Shown: positions 56,722 through 64,000 of the stretch, piece by piece
Numbering within the stretch: the first letter of the stretch is position 1
How the letters are laid out: every line of letters begins with the position of its first letter
Assembly: GCF_024639375.1 (NCBI RefSeq)
Contig: NZ_JAHEIM010000002.1
Location: 78,107 to 142,106 of the forward strand
Reading direction: 5' to 3'
Length of the DNA stretch: 64,000 nucleotides
Source: Rhodoluna sp.
GTDB lineage: Bacteria > Actinomycetota > Actinomycetes > Actinomycetales > Microbacteriaceae
The notes under the pieces: generated by a model
What the model saw: the letters and a program-made list of their open reading frames with translations, nothing else
What the model was told of the DNA's origin: nothing
Databases searched by the model: none
Made by a program: the position numbers and the translations under genes

Positions 56722-58368
56722 TTAGTGCTGAACGGCTTTGCCGATAGCCGCACCGGTAAGCGAGCGAACTTCTAGCTCTGCGTACTTGGCGCTGTTTCGT
56801 TCGTTTGAAGTAACGGTTCCCAACCATCCCATGAAGAAACCGAATGGAATCGAAACGATGCCAGGGTTATTCAACGGGAACAACTTGAAGTTGATGTTGT
56901 TGATGCCGTTTTCTGGATCGAATGGCAAGAACGATGTTGGGGTTCCCGAAACGTTGCCCGAGAACACCAACAAAATCACTGCACAGGCAAGGCCACCATA
57001 GATGGCCCACACCGCACCGCGAGTGTTGAATCGCTTCCAGAACAATGAGTAGAGCACCGCCGGCAAGTTAGCCGAAGCAGCAATCGCGAATGCAATCGCA
57101 ACCAAGAAAGCCACGTTCAAACCCTGTGCACCAATGGCCAGGATGATTGCCACGCCACCAATTAGCACCGCCGCAATTCGAGCAACGCGAACTTCCTTCT
57201 CAGGTGAAGCGTTGCCCTTCTTGATTACGTTGGCATAGAAGTCATGCGCAAACGATGACGAGCTGGCCAAAGTAAGACCCGCGACAACCGCCAAGATGGT
57301 GGCAAACGCGATGGCACCAATGACCGCCAACATGATTGCACCGCCGGTGCTGCCGTGACCACCGCCAAGCGTTTCAGCCAATAGCGGTGCCGCAACGTTT
57401 CCGCCTTTGTCGGCAGCCTTGATGGCATCCTGGCTAACCAAAGCCGCTGCACCAAAGCCCAGGGCGATGGTCATCAGATAGAAAATTCCGATGTTTCCAA
57501 TTGCCCAGTTAACTGACTTGCGAGCTGCCTTGGCAGTAGGCACGGTGTAGAAGCGAATCAGAATGTGCGGCAAACCAGCGGTTCCAAGCACCAAAGCAAG
57601 ACCAAGTGAGAATAGGTCGAGCTTGTTCATCAAAGTCTTGAATGGGTCGTCGGCAACATCCACGCCATATTTTTGACCTGGCGATAGCAAGTTGACGTTA
57701 CCGCTGTTCTTGACCGCGGCACCCAGTAGCTCAGAAACGTTGAAGTGGAATTGCGCGAAAACCATTATGGTCAAAAGTGCTGCACCAATCATCAGCAAGA
57801 ACGCTTTCAGAATCTGCACATATGTTGTGCCCTTCATGCCGCCGATGGTCACGTAAACAATCATCAAGATACCCACGCCGGCGATGATCCAGGTTTTTGC
57901 ACCTGAGTCAGTGATGCCAAGCAAGAGTGAAACCAGCGAACCGGCACCCACCATTTGTGCGAGCAGATAGAAGATTGAAACCACGATGGTTGACGCCGCC
58001 GATGCTGTGCGCACCGGGCGCTGCTTCATGCGGAAAGAAAGCACATCACCCATGGTGAATCGACCTGAGTTGCGAAGCGGCTCGGCTACCAACAGCAGTG
58101 CCACTAGCCAGGCAACCAAGAAACCAATTGAATACAAGAAGCCGTCGTAGCCAAACAAGGCAATCATTCCGGCGATGCCAAGGAAAGATGCGGCAGACAT
58201 ATAGTCACCGGCGATAGCTAGGCCATTCTGGAATCCAGAGAACGAAGCACCACCGTCGTAAAAGTCGGTTGCCGATTTCTTGTTTGAGCGACCGGCGCGA
58301 AATACCAGCACCAAAGTTACTGCCACGAAAGAAATAAACAGGATGCTGCTGAGCAGAGTGGTGTTCAT
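56722..58368 (-). CDS. Sodium/solute symporter for acetate/pyruvate-type monocarboxylates
   Basis: 548 residues, SSS family with about thirteen helices. TDFYDGGASFSGFQNGLAIAGDYMSAASFLGIAG (about 35-68) is the acetate permease (ActP)/MctC hallmark. In C. glutamicum MctC takes up acetate, pyruvate and propionate, and a related role is inferred. Coupled by a one-base overlap to the DUF485 gene, the usual partner of actP. Confidence 0.88.
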   Translation of the reverse strand: MNTTLLSSILFISFVAVTLVLVFRAGRSNKKSATDFYDGGASFSGFQNGLAIAGDYMSAASFLGIAGMIALFGYDGFLYSIGFLVAWLVALLLVAEPLRNSGRFTMGDVLSFRMKQRPVRTASAASTIVVSIFYLLAQMVGAGSLVSLLLGITDSGAKTWIIAGVGILMIVYVTIGGMKGTTYVQILKAFLLMIGAALLTIMVFAQFHFNVSELLGAAVKNSGNVNLLSPGQKYGVDVADDPFKTLMNKLDLFSLGLALVLGTAGLPHILIRFYTVPTAKAARKSVNWAIGNIGIFYLMTIALGFGAAALVSQDAIKAADKGGNVAAPLLAETLGGGHGSTGGAIMLAVIGAIAFATILAVVAGLTLASSSSFAHDFYANVIKKGNASPEKEVRVARIAAVLIGGVAIILAIGAQGLNVAFLVAIAFAIAASANLPAVLYSLFWKRFNTRGAVWAIYGGLACAVILLVFSGNVSGTPTSFLPFDPENGINNINFKLFPLNNPGIVSIPFGFFMGWLGTVTSNERNSAKYAELEVRSLTGAAIGKAVQH

Positions 58369-58697
58369 TACTTAGCCAACTCCTTCTCAATTTGCTGACG
58401 CAGTTTTTCTGATCTGGCGTCGAGGTTTCGAGTTGAGTGACGCTCATAGAGCCACATGATGATGAACGTGCTGGCAAATTGCAGCACACCCAAAATAAAC
58501 GCGATGTTGATGTTGCCAATCACCGGGGTGCTCACCCAATCACGGGCATAAGCGGTGAGTGCTACGTAAAGGAAATACCAAACCAGGAATGCAACAGTTA
58601 GTGGAAAAGCAAAGCCCCTAAATTTGCGTTTCAGTTCCTGGAACTCTGGGCTGGCCTGTGTTTCGGCCCACACCTTTTCATTCTCTGAAGATGACAT
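58368..58697 (-). CDS. DUF485 membrane protein (partner of the symporter)
   Basis: 109 residues with two membrane helices (about 35-57 and 68-90) and charged ends, typical of YjcH/DUF485 proteins encoded before ActP. FQELKRKFRGFAFPLTVAFLVWYFLYV is the family signature. ATG 58697 is chosen because it fits the family size. Function probably symporter assembly or regulation. Confidence 0.88.
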   Translation of the reverse strand: MSSSENEKVWAETQASPEFQELKRKFRGFAFPLTVAFLVWYFLYVALTAYARDWVSTPVIGNINIAFILGVLQFASTFIIMWLYERHSTRNLDARSEKLRQQIEKELAK

Positions 58698-58720
58698 TGA
58701 ACTCCGATGTTCACTAGGTT

Positions 58721-58742
58721 CATGCCGCCTCGTTGCGGCATG
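58721..58742 (-). promoter_or_regulatory. Leader hairpin upstream of the DUF485-symporter operon
   Basis: Perfect arms CATGCCGC / GCGGCATG with a CTCGTT loop, 24 bases before the DUF485 ATG in a 130-base gap (58698-58827). No T-run follows, so it is not a terminator for the upstream gene. Could be an operator or an RNA element. Confidence 0.4.
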
Positions 58743-58827
58743 TGGGTGCCGAAGCACTCTTTTGTGAGCCTACTGAAATACAGAATTGTTTTTTACAAAA
58801 TGGCTATTGGTAACCCATTCGTTATTA

Positions 58828-60378
58828 CTAGCACTTCGGATCTTCGCTTGGCACCACACCATTCAAGAAGAAATCGTCCACGTGGTCGTCTACACAGGTG
58901 TTCGAGTGACCATAGGCCGTGTGGCCATCGCCGTTGAAAGTGATGAGTTGACCCTTTTTGAGCACCGAGTTGGCAAGGTCAACCGCCTGCGAATAAGGGG
59001 TGGCTGGGTCGCCGGTAGTGCCCACGACAATGATGGTTGGCGCCCCTGCTGCTTTGTAATTAGTTGGATGCTTTGCCAATGGATATGGCCATTCGGCACA
59101 TCCGAGGCCGCCAAATTGCCAGTAGCGACCAAACACCACACTGGCCTTCACCACGCGGGCGTTCTGGGCCGCCATTGCCGCAGGCGATGAAGACTGTCGG
59201 GCGTCTAAGCAATTGATTGAAATATTTGCTTCGGTGATGTTGCTCGAATAGGTGCCGTTTGCCTTGCGATCGTTATAGGCATCGGCCAACTCAAGCAGGG
59301 TGTCGCCCTTGCCCGTCTTGGCTTCGGTGATTGCATAACTCAGCGTGCTCCAGCTGCTGTTGCTATAGAGCGCCATGATTACACCGGTGAGCGCAGTGCC
59401 ATAAGACACTTTTCGACCCGAAGCGGTTGGCAACGGGTTTGCTTCGATTTTCAAAAACAGATTTGCCATCGCCTGCTGGGCACTGGCCAAGCTGCCAGAG
59501 AATGGGCAGTCGCTGCTGCTTAAACACTGAGTTAGGTAATTGCGAAATGCCAGATCGAAACCTTTGAGTTGCGCGAGACTCTGATCTTCATCACTCATCA
59601 AGGGGTTGATTGCGCCATCGAGCACCATTCGACCAACGCGCTTCGGATATAACTGCGCATACATGGTGCCGAGGTAAGTTCCGTAACTGTAGCCCAGATA
59701 GTTGAACTTGCTTTGACCAAACACTGCGCGCAAAACATCGAGGTCGCGCGCCGCCGACACCGTGTCGATGTAACCAAGTGCTGCGCCTGTGTTTGCCACG
59801 CAGGCATCGGCGAACTCTTTCATGGTGGCTCGAGTCTCGGCCAAATCGCCAGCGCTACCCAATTCAAATTGTGGAATGCCATACAAAAAATGATCCATGC
59901 GTGCGGCAGTCAGGCACTTAACTTTTGGCTCACTTTGCCCAACACCACGTGGGTCAAAACCAACGACGTTGAAGTTCTTGCGCAAAGCCGGTGTGCCGAT
60001 CGAAGAAATTGAATTCAAAGAAAAATCCAACCCAGATGTTCCCGGGCCGCCTGGATTGAAAAAGACGAAACCCTTTGGCTTCGCAATATCAGCTTGTCGA
60101 TAGGCAACGGAAAGTTTTAGTTTTTTGCCACTTGGCTTTGCCCAGTTCATCGGCACCAAAACCGTGCCGCAATAGGTTCTGTCTGCACCGCACTTGGTGA
60201 AGGTAATTTTTTGAGAATAAATAGGTTTCAAATCGGTAGCAATGCTTGCCTCGACATTCGGCTTCAGCGCCACTGTGTTAGGCAGTTTGGTTGCAGCCAC
60301 AGCGCAAGAAGTGGTTAGCAAAGTAACTACAAGAGCCGCAGCAACCGCGCGAGAAAGTTTGGTTATCAACATTTTCAT
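58828..60378 (-). CDS. Secreted alpha/beta hydrolase, tripeptidyl-aminopeptidase-like lipoprotein
   Basis: 516 residues. Signal peptide with lipobox-like LTTSC (Cys about 25). Alpha/beta-hydrolase fold with oxyanion FFNPGGPGTSGLDF, nucleophile elbow GYSYG (Ser about 231), and a C-terminal TAP-like domain holding the His in FNGDGHTAYGHSNTCVDD. Such enzymes release peptides from protein N-termini outside the cell. It starts 2 bases after the holB stop. Confidence 0.86.
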   Translation of the reverse strand: MKMLITKLSRAVAAALVVTLLTTSCAVAATKLPNTVALKPNVEASIATDLKPIYSQKITFTKCGADRTYCGTVLVPMNWAKPSGKKLKLSVAYRQADIAKPKGFVFFNPGGPGTSGLDFSLNSISSIGTPALRKNFNVVGFDPRGVGQSEPKVKCLTAARMDHFLYGIPQFELGSAGDLAETRATMKEFADACVANTGAALGYIDTVSAARDLDVLRAVFGQSKFNYLGYSYGTYLGTMYAQLYPKRVGRMVLDGAINPLMSDEDQSLAQLKGFDLAFRNYLTQCLSSSDCPFSGSLASAQQAMANLFLKIEANPLPTASGRKVSYGTALTGVIMALYSNSSWSTLSYAITEAKTGKGDTLLELADAYNDRKANGTYSSNITEANISINCLDARQSSSPAAMAAQNARVVKASVVFGRYWQFGGLGCAEWPYPLAKHPTNYKAAGAPTIIVVGTTGDPATPYSQAVDLANSVLKKGQLITFNGDGHTAYGHSNTCVDDHVDDFFLNGVVPSEDPKC

Positions 60379-60380
60379 GA

Positions 60381-61538
60381 TTACTTTCTGCGCAACTGAA
60401 CGGCAAGTGCTTCAAGAGCCATTAGATCACGCACGTTTGAATCCACGCGGTGACGAGCCGTGCTGACAGCTTCGATGCGATGGATGGTTTGCGCCGCAGT
60501 TGAGCCGTTTGCCATTTCGGTAATACCGGCTCGCAAGTCTTCGTTCACCAATGCCACGCCGGCACCGATCTGCAGGGTCAAAACATCACGAAGCAAAGAC
60601 ATCAGGTCAACCAAAATGCGGTCAAGGCCGTCACGCACGCTGCGAGTTGCGCGGCGCTTTTGACCCTCTTCAAGTGCCTTCAGATCAGACTTTAGGTTGG
60701 CAGGAATGTTGTCGCCAGGCTTCAAACCAAGCGAATGCATCAAAGCAGTTTTCTCTTCGTCATCACGCTCGGCGGTTAGCGCCTCGGCGTCTTTCTTAGC
60801 AATTTCAAGCCAACGTTCGGCGGTCATCACGGCCGAAGTGACGCCAGTGATGTTCAACGCCGCCATCAATGTCTCGCGACGGCGACTGCGCGCCTCAGAG
60901 CTAGTTGCTAATCGGCGAGCCATGCCAATGTGGCTCTGCGATTCTGCAGCAACCTGGTGTGCCAGTTTCGACTCAATGCCATCGCGCTCAATCAGAATGC
61001 GAGCCACCTCTTCGATGGCCGGCACCTTTAGGCCCACGCGGCGAACGCGCGAACGAATGGTTGGCAACATATCTGCCTCGGATGGCGCGCACAGCAGCCA
61101 GATCGTGCCGGCTGGCGGCTCCTCTAGCGCCTTGAGCAAAACATTCGACGAACGCTCTTGCATGCGGTCGGCATCTTCGATAATCATGATGCGAAACTTG
61201 CCCATCGAGCCACCGAATTGTGAGTTGGCCACTAGTTGGCGAACCTCTTCAATTGAGATCTGCACTTTCTCGGTTGAGAGCACCGAGATATCTGGGTGAC
61301 TGCCGGCCTTGGCCAAAATGCAACTCTTGCACTCGCCGCAACCACCGGTTGGGCAAAGCAGTGCAGCAGCAAAAGCATGAGCCAAATTTGAACGACCTGA
61401 CCCGGGTGGGCCGGTGACTAACCAAGCATGATGCACACCCTGGTCGCGGTGACGCACGGCAACTTCCAGTTGCCCAACCGCTTCTGGTTGACCAAGCAGG
61501 TCATTCCAAATTGGTGCAAATGCGGCGGTGGCACTCAA
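60381..61538 (-). CDS. holB: DNA polymerase III delta' subunit
   Basis: 385 residues, clamp-loader AAA+ protein. P-loop GPPGSGRSNLAHAF (about 43-56; modified Walker A), zinc Cys set CPTGGCGECKSC (about 62-73) and IIEDADRMQERSSNVLLKALEEPP. Part of the DNA replication clamp loader. TTG start, 5 bases after tmk. The tmk-holB pair is widely conserved. Confidence 0.9.
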   Translation of the reverse strand: MSATAAFAPIWNDLLGQPEAVGQLEVAVRHRDQGVHHAWLVTGPPGSGRSNLAHAFAAALLCPTGGCGECKSCILAKAGSHPDISVLSTEKVQISIEEVRQLVANSQFGGSMGKFRIMIIEDADRMQERSSNVLLKALEEPPAGTIWLLCAPSEADMLPTIRSRVRRVGLKVPAIEEVARILIERDGIESKLAHQVAAESQSHIGMARRLATSSEARSRRRETLMAALNITGVTSAVMTAERWLEIAKKDAEALTAERDDEEKTALMHSLGLKPGDNIPANLKSDLKALEEGQKRRATRSVRDGLDRILVDLMSLLRDVLTLQIGAGVALVNEDLRAGITEMANGSTAAQTIHRIEAVSTARHRVDSNVRDLMALEALAVQLRRK

Positions 61539-61543
61539 TTGAT

Positions 61544-62161
61544 TTACAGCAGCCCTTCAACGCGGGCACGAATTTGCGATTGCATCTCATCAATCGATTG
61601 CGCGGCGTCAACCACGAACCAACGCTCGGGTTCAGCCTTGGCAAGCTGCAAATAAGCCTGACGCACTGCCTCAAAAAACTCGGTCTTTTCACGCTCAAGG
61701 CGGTCAGGTTCGGTGCCGGTATTTTTGCGGCGCGACATTGCGGCCTCGGCATCTAGATCAAGCAAGATGGTGAGGTTTGGCAAAAGGTTGTTCACGGCAA
61801 ACATCGAAAGCGCTCGCACTTCGGCGGCATCTAGCGCGCGACCAACACCTTGATATGCCACGGATGAGTCCAGGTAGCGATCGGTGATTACATCGGTGCC
61901 GGCATCCAGAGCGGGTTTCACTTTAGTGGCAACGTGATGTGCGCGATCGGCTGCATAAAGCAAAGCCTCGGCGCGCGGAGCAACCTCGCCCTTGCGGTGC
62001 AGCAGCAGGTGTCGAATTTCTTGACCAAGTTCGGTGCCGCCCGGCTCTAGCGTTCGCAGCGTGGTTCGTCCGTGCGCTGTCAAAAATTCTTCTAGCAAAT
62101 CAGCTTGAGTTGATTTGCCAACTCCGTCGATTCCCTCAAAAGAAATGAACAGACCGGGCAT
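61544..62161 (-). CDS. tmk: Thymidylate kinase
   Basis: 205 residues. P-loop FEGIDGVGKSTQADLL (about 8-23), EPGGTELGQEIR, DRYLDSSVAYQGVGR (DR-motif) and a lid region RRKNTGTEPDRLERE. Phosphorylates dTMP to dTDP. ATG at the TAATG junction with topA, so translationally coupled. Confidence 0.95.
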   Translation of the reverse strand: MPGLFISFEGIDGVGKSTQADLLEEFLTAHGRTTLRTLEPGGTELGQEIRHLLLHRKGEVAPRAEALLYAADRAHHVATKVKPALDAGTDVITDRYLDSSVAYQGVGRALDAAEVRALSMFAVNNLLPNLTILLDLDAEAAMSRRKNTGTEPDRLEREKTEFFEAVRQAYLQLAKAEPERWFVVDAAQSIDEMQSQIRARVEGLL

Positions 62162-64000
62162 TACTTTTTCTTTCGGGTAGCGCCAGCCTTGACCACGCGC
62201 TTGGTAGTTGGTTTCTTGGTGACCTTGCCAGCCTTGGCAGGTGCCTCTCCTGGTTCAAGCCCAAGTTTTTCACGACGAATCGCGAGTAACTCGAATGCCT
62301 GATCAGAAGTTAGCTCTTCCAGATTTTCATCCTTAGGCACGGTTGCATTAACAGCGCCGTCGGTGACGTACAGGCCAAACTGACCCGACTTGGCAACCAC
62401 GTTCAAACCAGAGGCTGGGTCTTCACCGAATTCCTTGAGTGGAGTTGCGGCGGTGCGGCGACCTCCATATTTAGGCTGCGCAAAAATCTCAAGCGCACCA
62501 GCAAGATCTAGCGAGAACAACTGGTCCTCGCTTTGCAAAGAACGCGAGTCTTTGCCCTTCATTAGGTAAGGGCCAAACTTGCCGTTCTGCGCGGTGATGT
62601 CAACTGCGCTTTCTGGGTCAACGCCAACTACGCGAGGCAGAGACAGCAACGCGATTGCATCTTCAAGAGTCAAAGTTTCTGGGCTCATGGTTTTGAACAG
62701 CGATGCGGTCTTCGGCTTCGCCGCGTGCTCGTCATCCAAAACCACATAAGGCCCATAGCGGCCATCTTTGAAAAGAATGTTGAAGCCAGTGGTTGGGTCA
62801 ACGCCCATCACGCGGTCGGTGATGATTGGCGCATCGATAAGTTCTTTGGCTTTGGCAACGGTTAGTTCATCAGGTGCAAGGCCCTCTGGAATGTTGACAA
62901 TTCGTCGCCCATTTTCATCGTGACCTTCGGCCGCAGCATCTCCAAAAATTTCAATGTATGGGCCGTACTTGCCGGTTCGCAAAGTAATGCCCTCTGCCAA
63001 CTCAATTGAGTTGATGGCTCGCGGGTCGCTGTCGCCCAAGTTCTCAACGGTTGGGCGCAAGCCGTGGCCATTGTCTTCGCCAAAGTAGAACTTCTTCAAC
63101 CATGAGCTGCGGTCAAGTTCTCCGCTAGCAATTCGGTCAAGGTCTTCTTCCATCTGAGCGGTGAACGCGTAATCAATTAGATTGCCGAAGTTCTCCTCAA
63201 GAAAACGTGTGATGGTGAAGGCAATCCAAGCTGGAACAAGCGCTTGACCACGCTTGGTCACGTAGCCCTTGTTGATAATGGTCGACAAAATCGCCGCATA
63301 GGTCGAAGGGCGGCCGATGCCGTCTTCTTCTAGCGCCTTAACCAATGAAGCTTCGGTGTAGCGCGGTGGCGGTGAAGTCTGGTGGTCTTTAGCGGTGACT
63401 TCAATAGCCTTTAACGCTTGACCCGCGGATAGGTTAGGCAACTTTGACTCACGCTCTTCGGCTTCGTCTTCGTTGCGTGATTCGTCTTGGCTTTCTTCGT
63501 AAGCTGCCATGAATCCGCGGAAGGTGACTACGGTTCCCGATGCGGTGAACTCGGCAGCGCCACCATCAGCAAGCGGGCTCACTGAAATTTTTGCAGTGGT
63601 GGTTGAAACCTTGGCGTCTTGCATCTGAGATGCAACGGTGCGCTTCCAGATGAGGTCGTAAAGATCAAACGCGCGGCCAGCCAAAACACTGGCCAGCTCT
63701 GATGGGTGCTTGAAAGTTTCACCGGCAGGGCGAATCGCTTCGTGGGCCTCTTGTGCGTTTTTGTTTTTGCCCTGATAAACGCGTGGCGCATCTGGCACAA
63801 ATTCGGCACCAAACATTTGCTTGGCCTGGGTGCGGGCAGCATTAATCGCCTGAGTCGAAAGAGTTGGTGAGTCGGTTCGCATATAAGTAATGTGACCCTC
63901 TTGATAAAGCGACTGCGCGGTATCCATGGTCTGCTTTGCCGACATGCGCAATTTGCGAGAAGCCTCTTGCTGCAGTGTTGAAGTAGTGAAAGGTGCAGCC
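62161..64000 (-). CDS. topA: DNA topoisomerase I, C-terminal part (cut by window end)
   Basis: About 612 residues are visible; the start lies beyond 64000. HITYMRTDSPTLS contains the catalytic Tyr. AAPFTTSTLQQEASRKL at the visible edge is the core that precedes it. After the catalytic core come several C-terminal repeats with GVDPTTGFNILFKDGRYGPYVVL-type units, and a Lys-rich tail, as in actinobacterial TopA that replaces zinc fingers. Relaxes negative supercoils. Followed by tmk and holB. Confidence 0.94.
   Translation of the reverse strand, partial: AAPFTTSTLQQEASRKLRMSAKQTMDTAQSLYQEGHITYMRTDSPTLSTQAINAARTQAKQMFGAEFVPDAPRVYQGKNKNAQEAHEAIRPAGETFKHPSELASVLAGRAFDLYDLIWKRTVASQMQDAKVSTTTAKISVSPLADGGAAEFTASGTVVTFRGFMAAYEESQDESRNEDEAEERESKLPNLSAGQALKAIEVTAKDHQTSPPPRYTEASLVKALEEDGIGRPSTYAAILSTIINKGYVTKRGQALVPAWIAFTITRFLEENFGNLIDYAFTAQMEEDLDRIASGELDRSSWLKKFYFGEDNGHGLRPTVENLGDSDPRAINSIELAEGITLRTGKYGPYIEIFGDAAAEGHDENGRRIVNIPEGLAPDELTVAKAKELIDAPIITDRVMGVDPTTGFNILFKDGRYGPYVVLDDEHAAKPKTASLFKTMSPETLTLEDAIALLSLPRVVGVDPESAVDITAQNGKFGPYLMKGKDSRSLQSEDQLFSLDLAGALEIFAQPKYGGRRTAATPLKEFGEDPASGLNVVAKSGQFGLYVTDGAVNATVPKDENLEELTSDQAFELLAIRREKLGLEPGEAPAKAGKVTKKPTTKRVVKAGATRKKK

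Noticed and set aside
60697..61299. A 200-codon open frame on the plus strand inside holB
   Set aside because: It lies wholly antisense to the conserved clamp-loader gene, has a Ser/Arg-rich composition typical of reversed coding sequence and no Shine-Dalgarno or neighbour logic.

Overview
The window is a gene-dense stretch of an actinobacterial chromosome. It has moderate, roughly half GC content, very short intergenic gaps, many 1-4 nt stop/start overlaps, and frequent GTG and TTG starts. The senX3/phoU/gpmA neighbourhood, a GlnR-type regulator, a ppk1-MutT1 pair and an actinobacterial-style TopA tail all point to Actinobacteria. The compact style resembles small-genome aquatic Microbacteriaceae (Rhodoluna/Aquiluna-like); that placement is inference. 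No stretch longer than about 200 bases lacks a gene, and I saw no rRNA, CRISPR array, insertion sequence or integrase.

Layout. 1-12.3 kb is housekeeping: senX3 (cut by the window edge), phoU, gpmA, a methyltransferase, a five-gene leftward operon (two small membrane proteins, a nitrobindin-like protein, ygfZ, a FUSC-family protein), glnR, ppk1, a Nudix-phosphatase fusion, an NAD-binding epimerase-like protein, an EamA transporter and tRNA-Lys(TTT). 12.4-41.7 kb is an aromatic-catabolism island starting right beside the tRNA. 41.7-64 kb is housekeeping again: a DUF1737 protein with a histone-like tail, galTK, two D-Ala-D-Ala carboxypeptidases flanking a CopC protein, a beta-CASP nuclease, a metal P-type ATPase, a CoA hydrolase/transferase, ppsR-ppsA, an MpaB-like protein, a monocarboxylate symporter operon, a secreted peptidase-like hydrolase, and holB-tmk-topA (topA runs off the right edge).

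The island is the most interesting part. Its first block (12.4-22.8 kb) matches in content the cre pathway for 4-cresol known from Corynebacterium glutamicum: a two-subunit PEP-synthase-like aryl-phosphate synthase, a P450 with its ferredoxin and ferredoxin reductase, a short-chain alcohol dehydrogenase, an aldehyde dehydrogenase, two HD-domain putative phosphohydrolases and an IclR regulator. Its last block (32.6-41.7 kb) is one translationally coupled operon, pobA-ligK-ligU-ligJ-ligI-ligA-ligB-ligC, encoding 4-hydroxybenzoate 3-hydroxylation and the protocatechuate 4,5-cleavage route to pyruvate and oxaloacetate, with its own IclR regulator and an MFS transporter. Between them lies a branched-chain-amino-acid-type ABC transporter with an aryl-alcohol dehydrogenase, a second aldehyde dehydrogenase and a ROK regulator, probably for import and oxidation of another aromatic. 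Read together, the island could convert 4-cresol, aryl alcohols/aldehydes and 4-hydroxybenzoate into central metabolites. PEP synthase and its regulator at 52-56 kb could then feed pyruvate into gluconeogenesis. An almost identical palindrome (CTTCCG-N5-CGGAAG) precedes both the pob/lig IclR gene and pobA and is a strong operator candidate.
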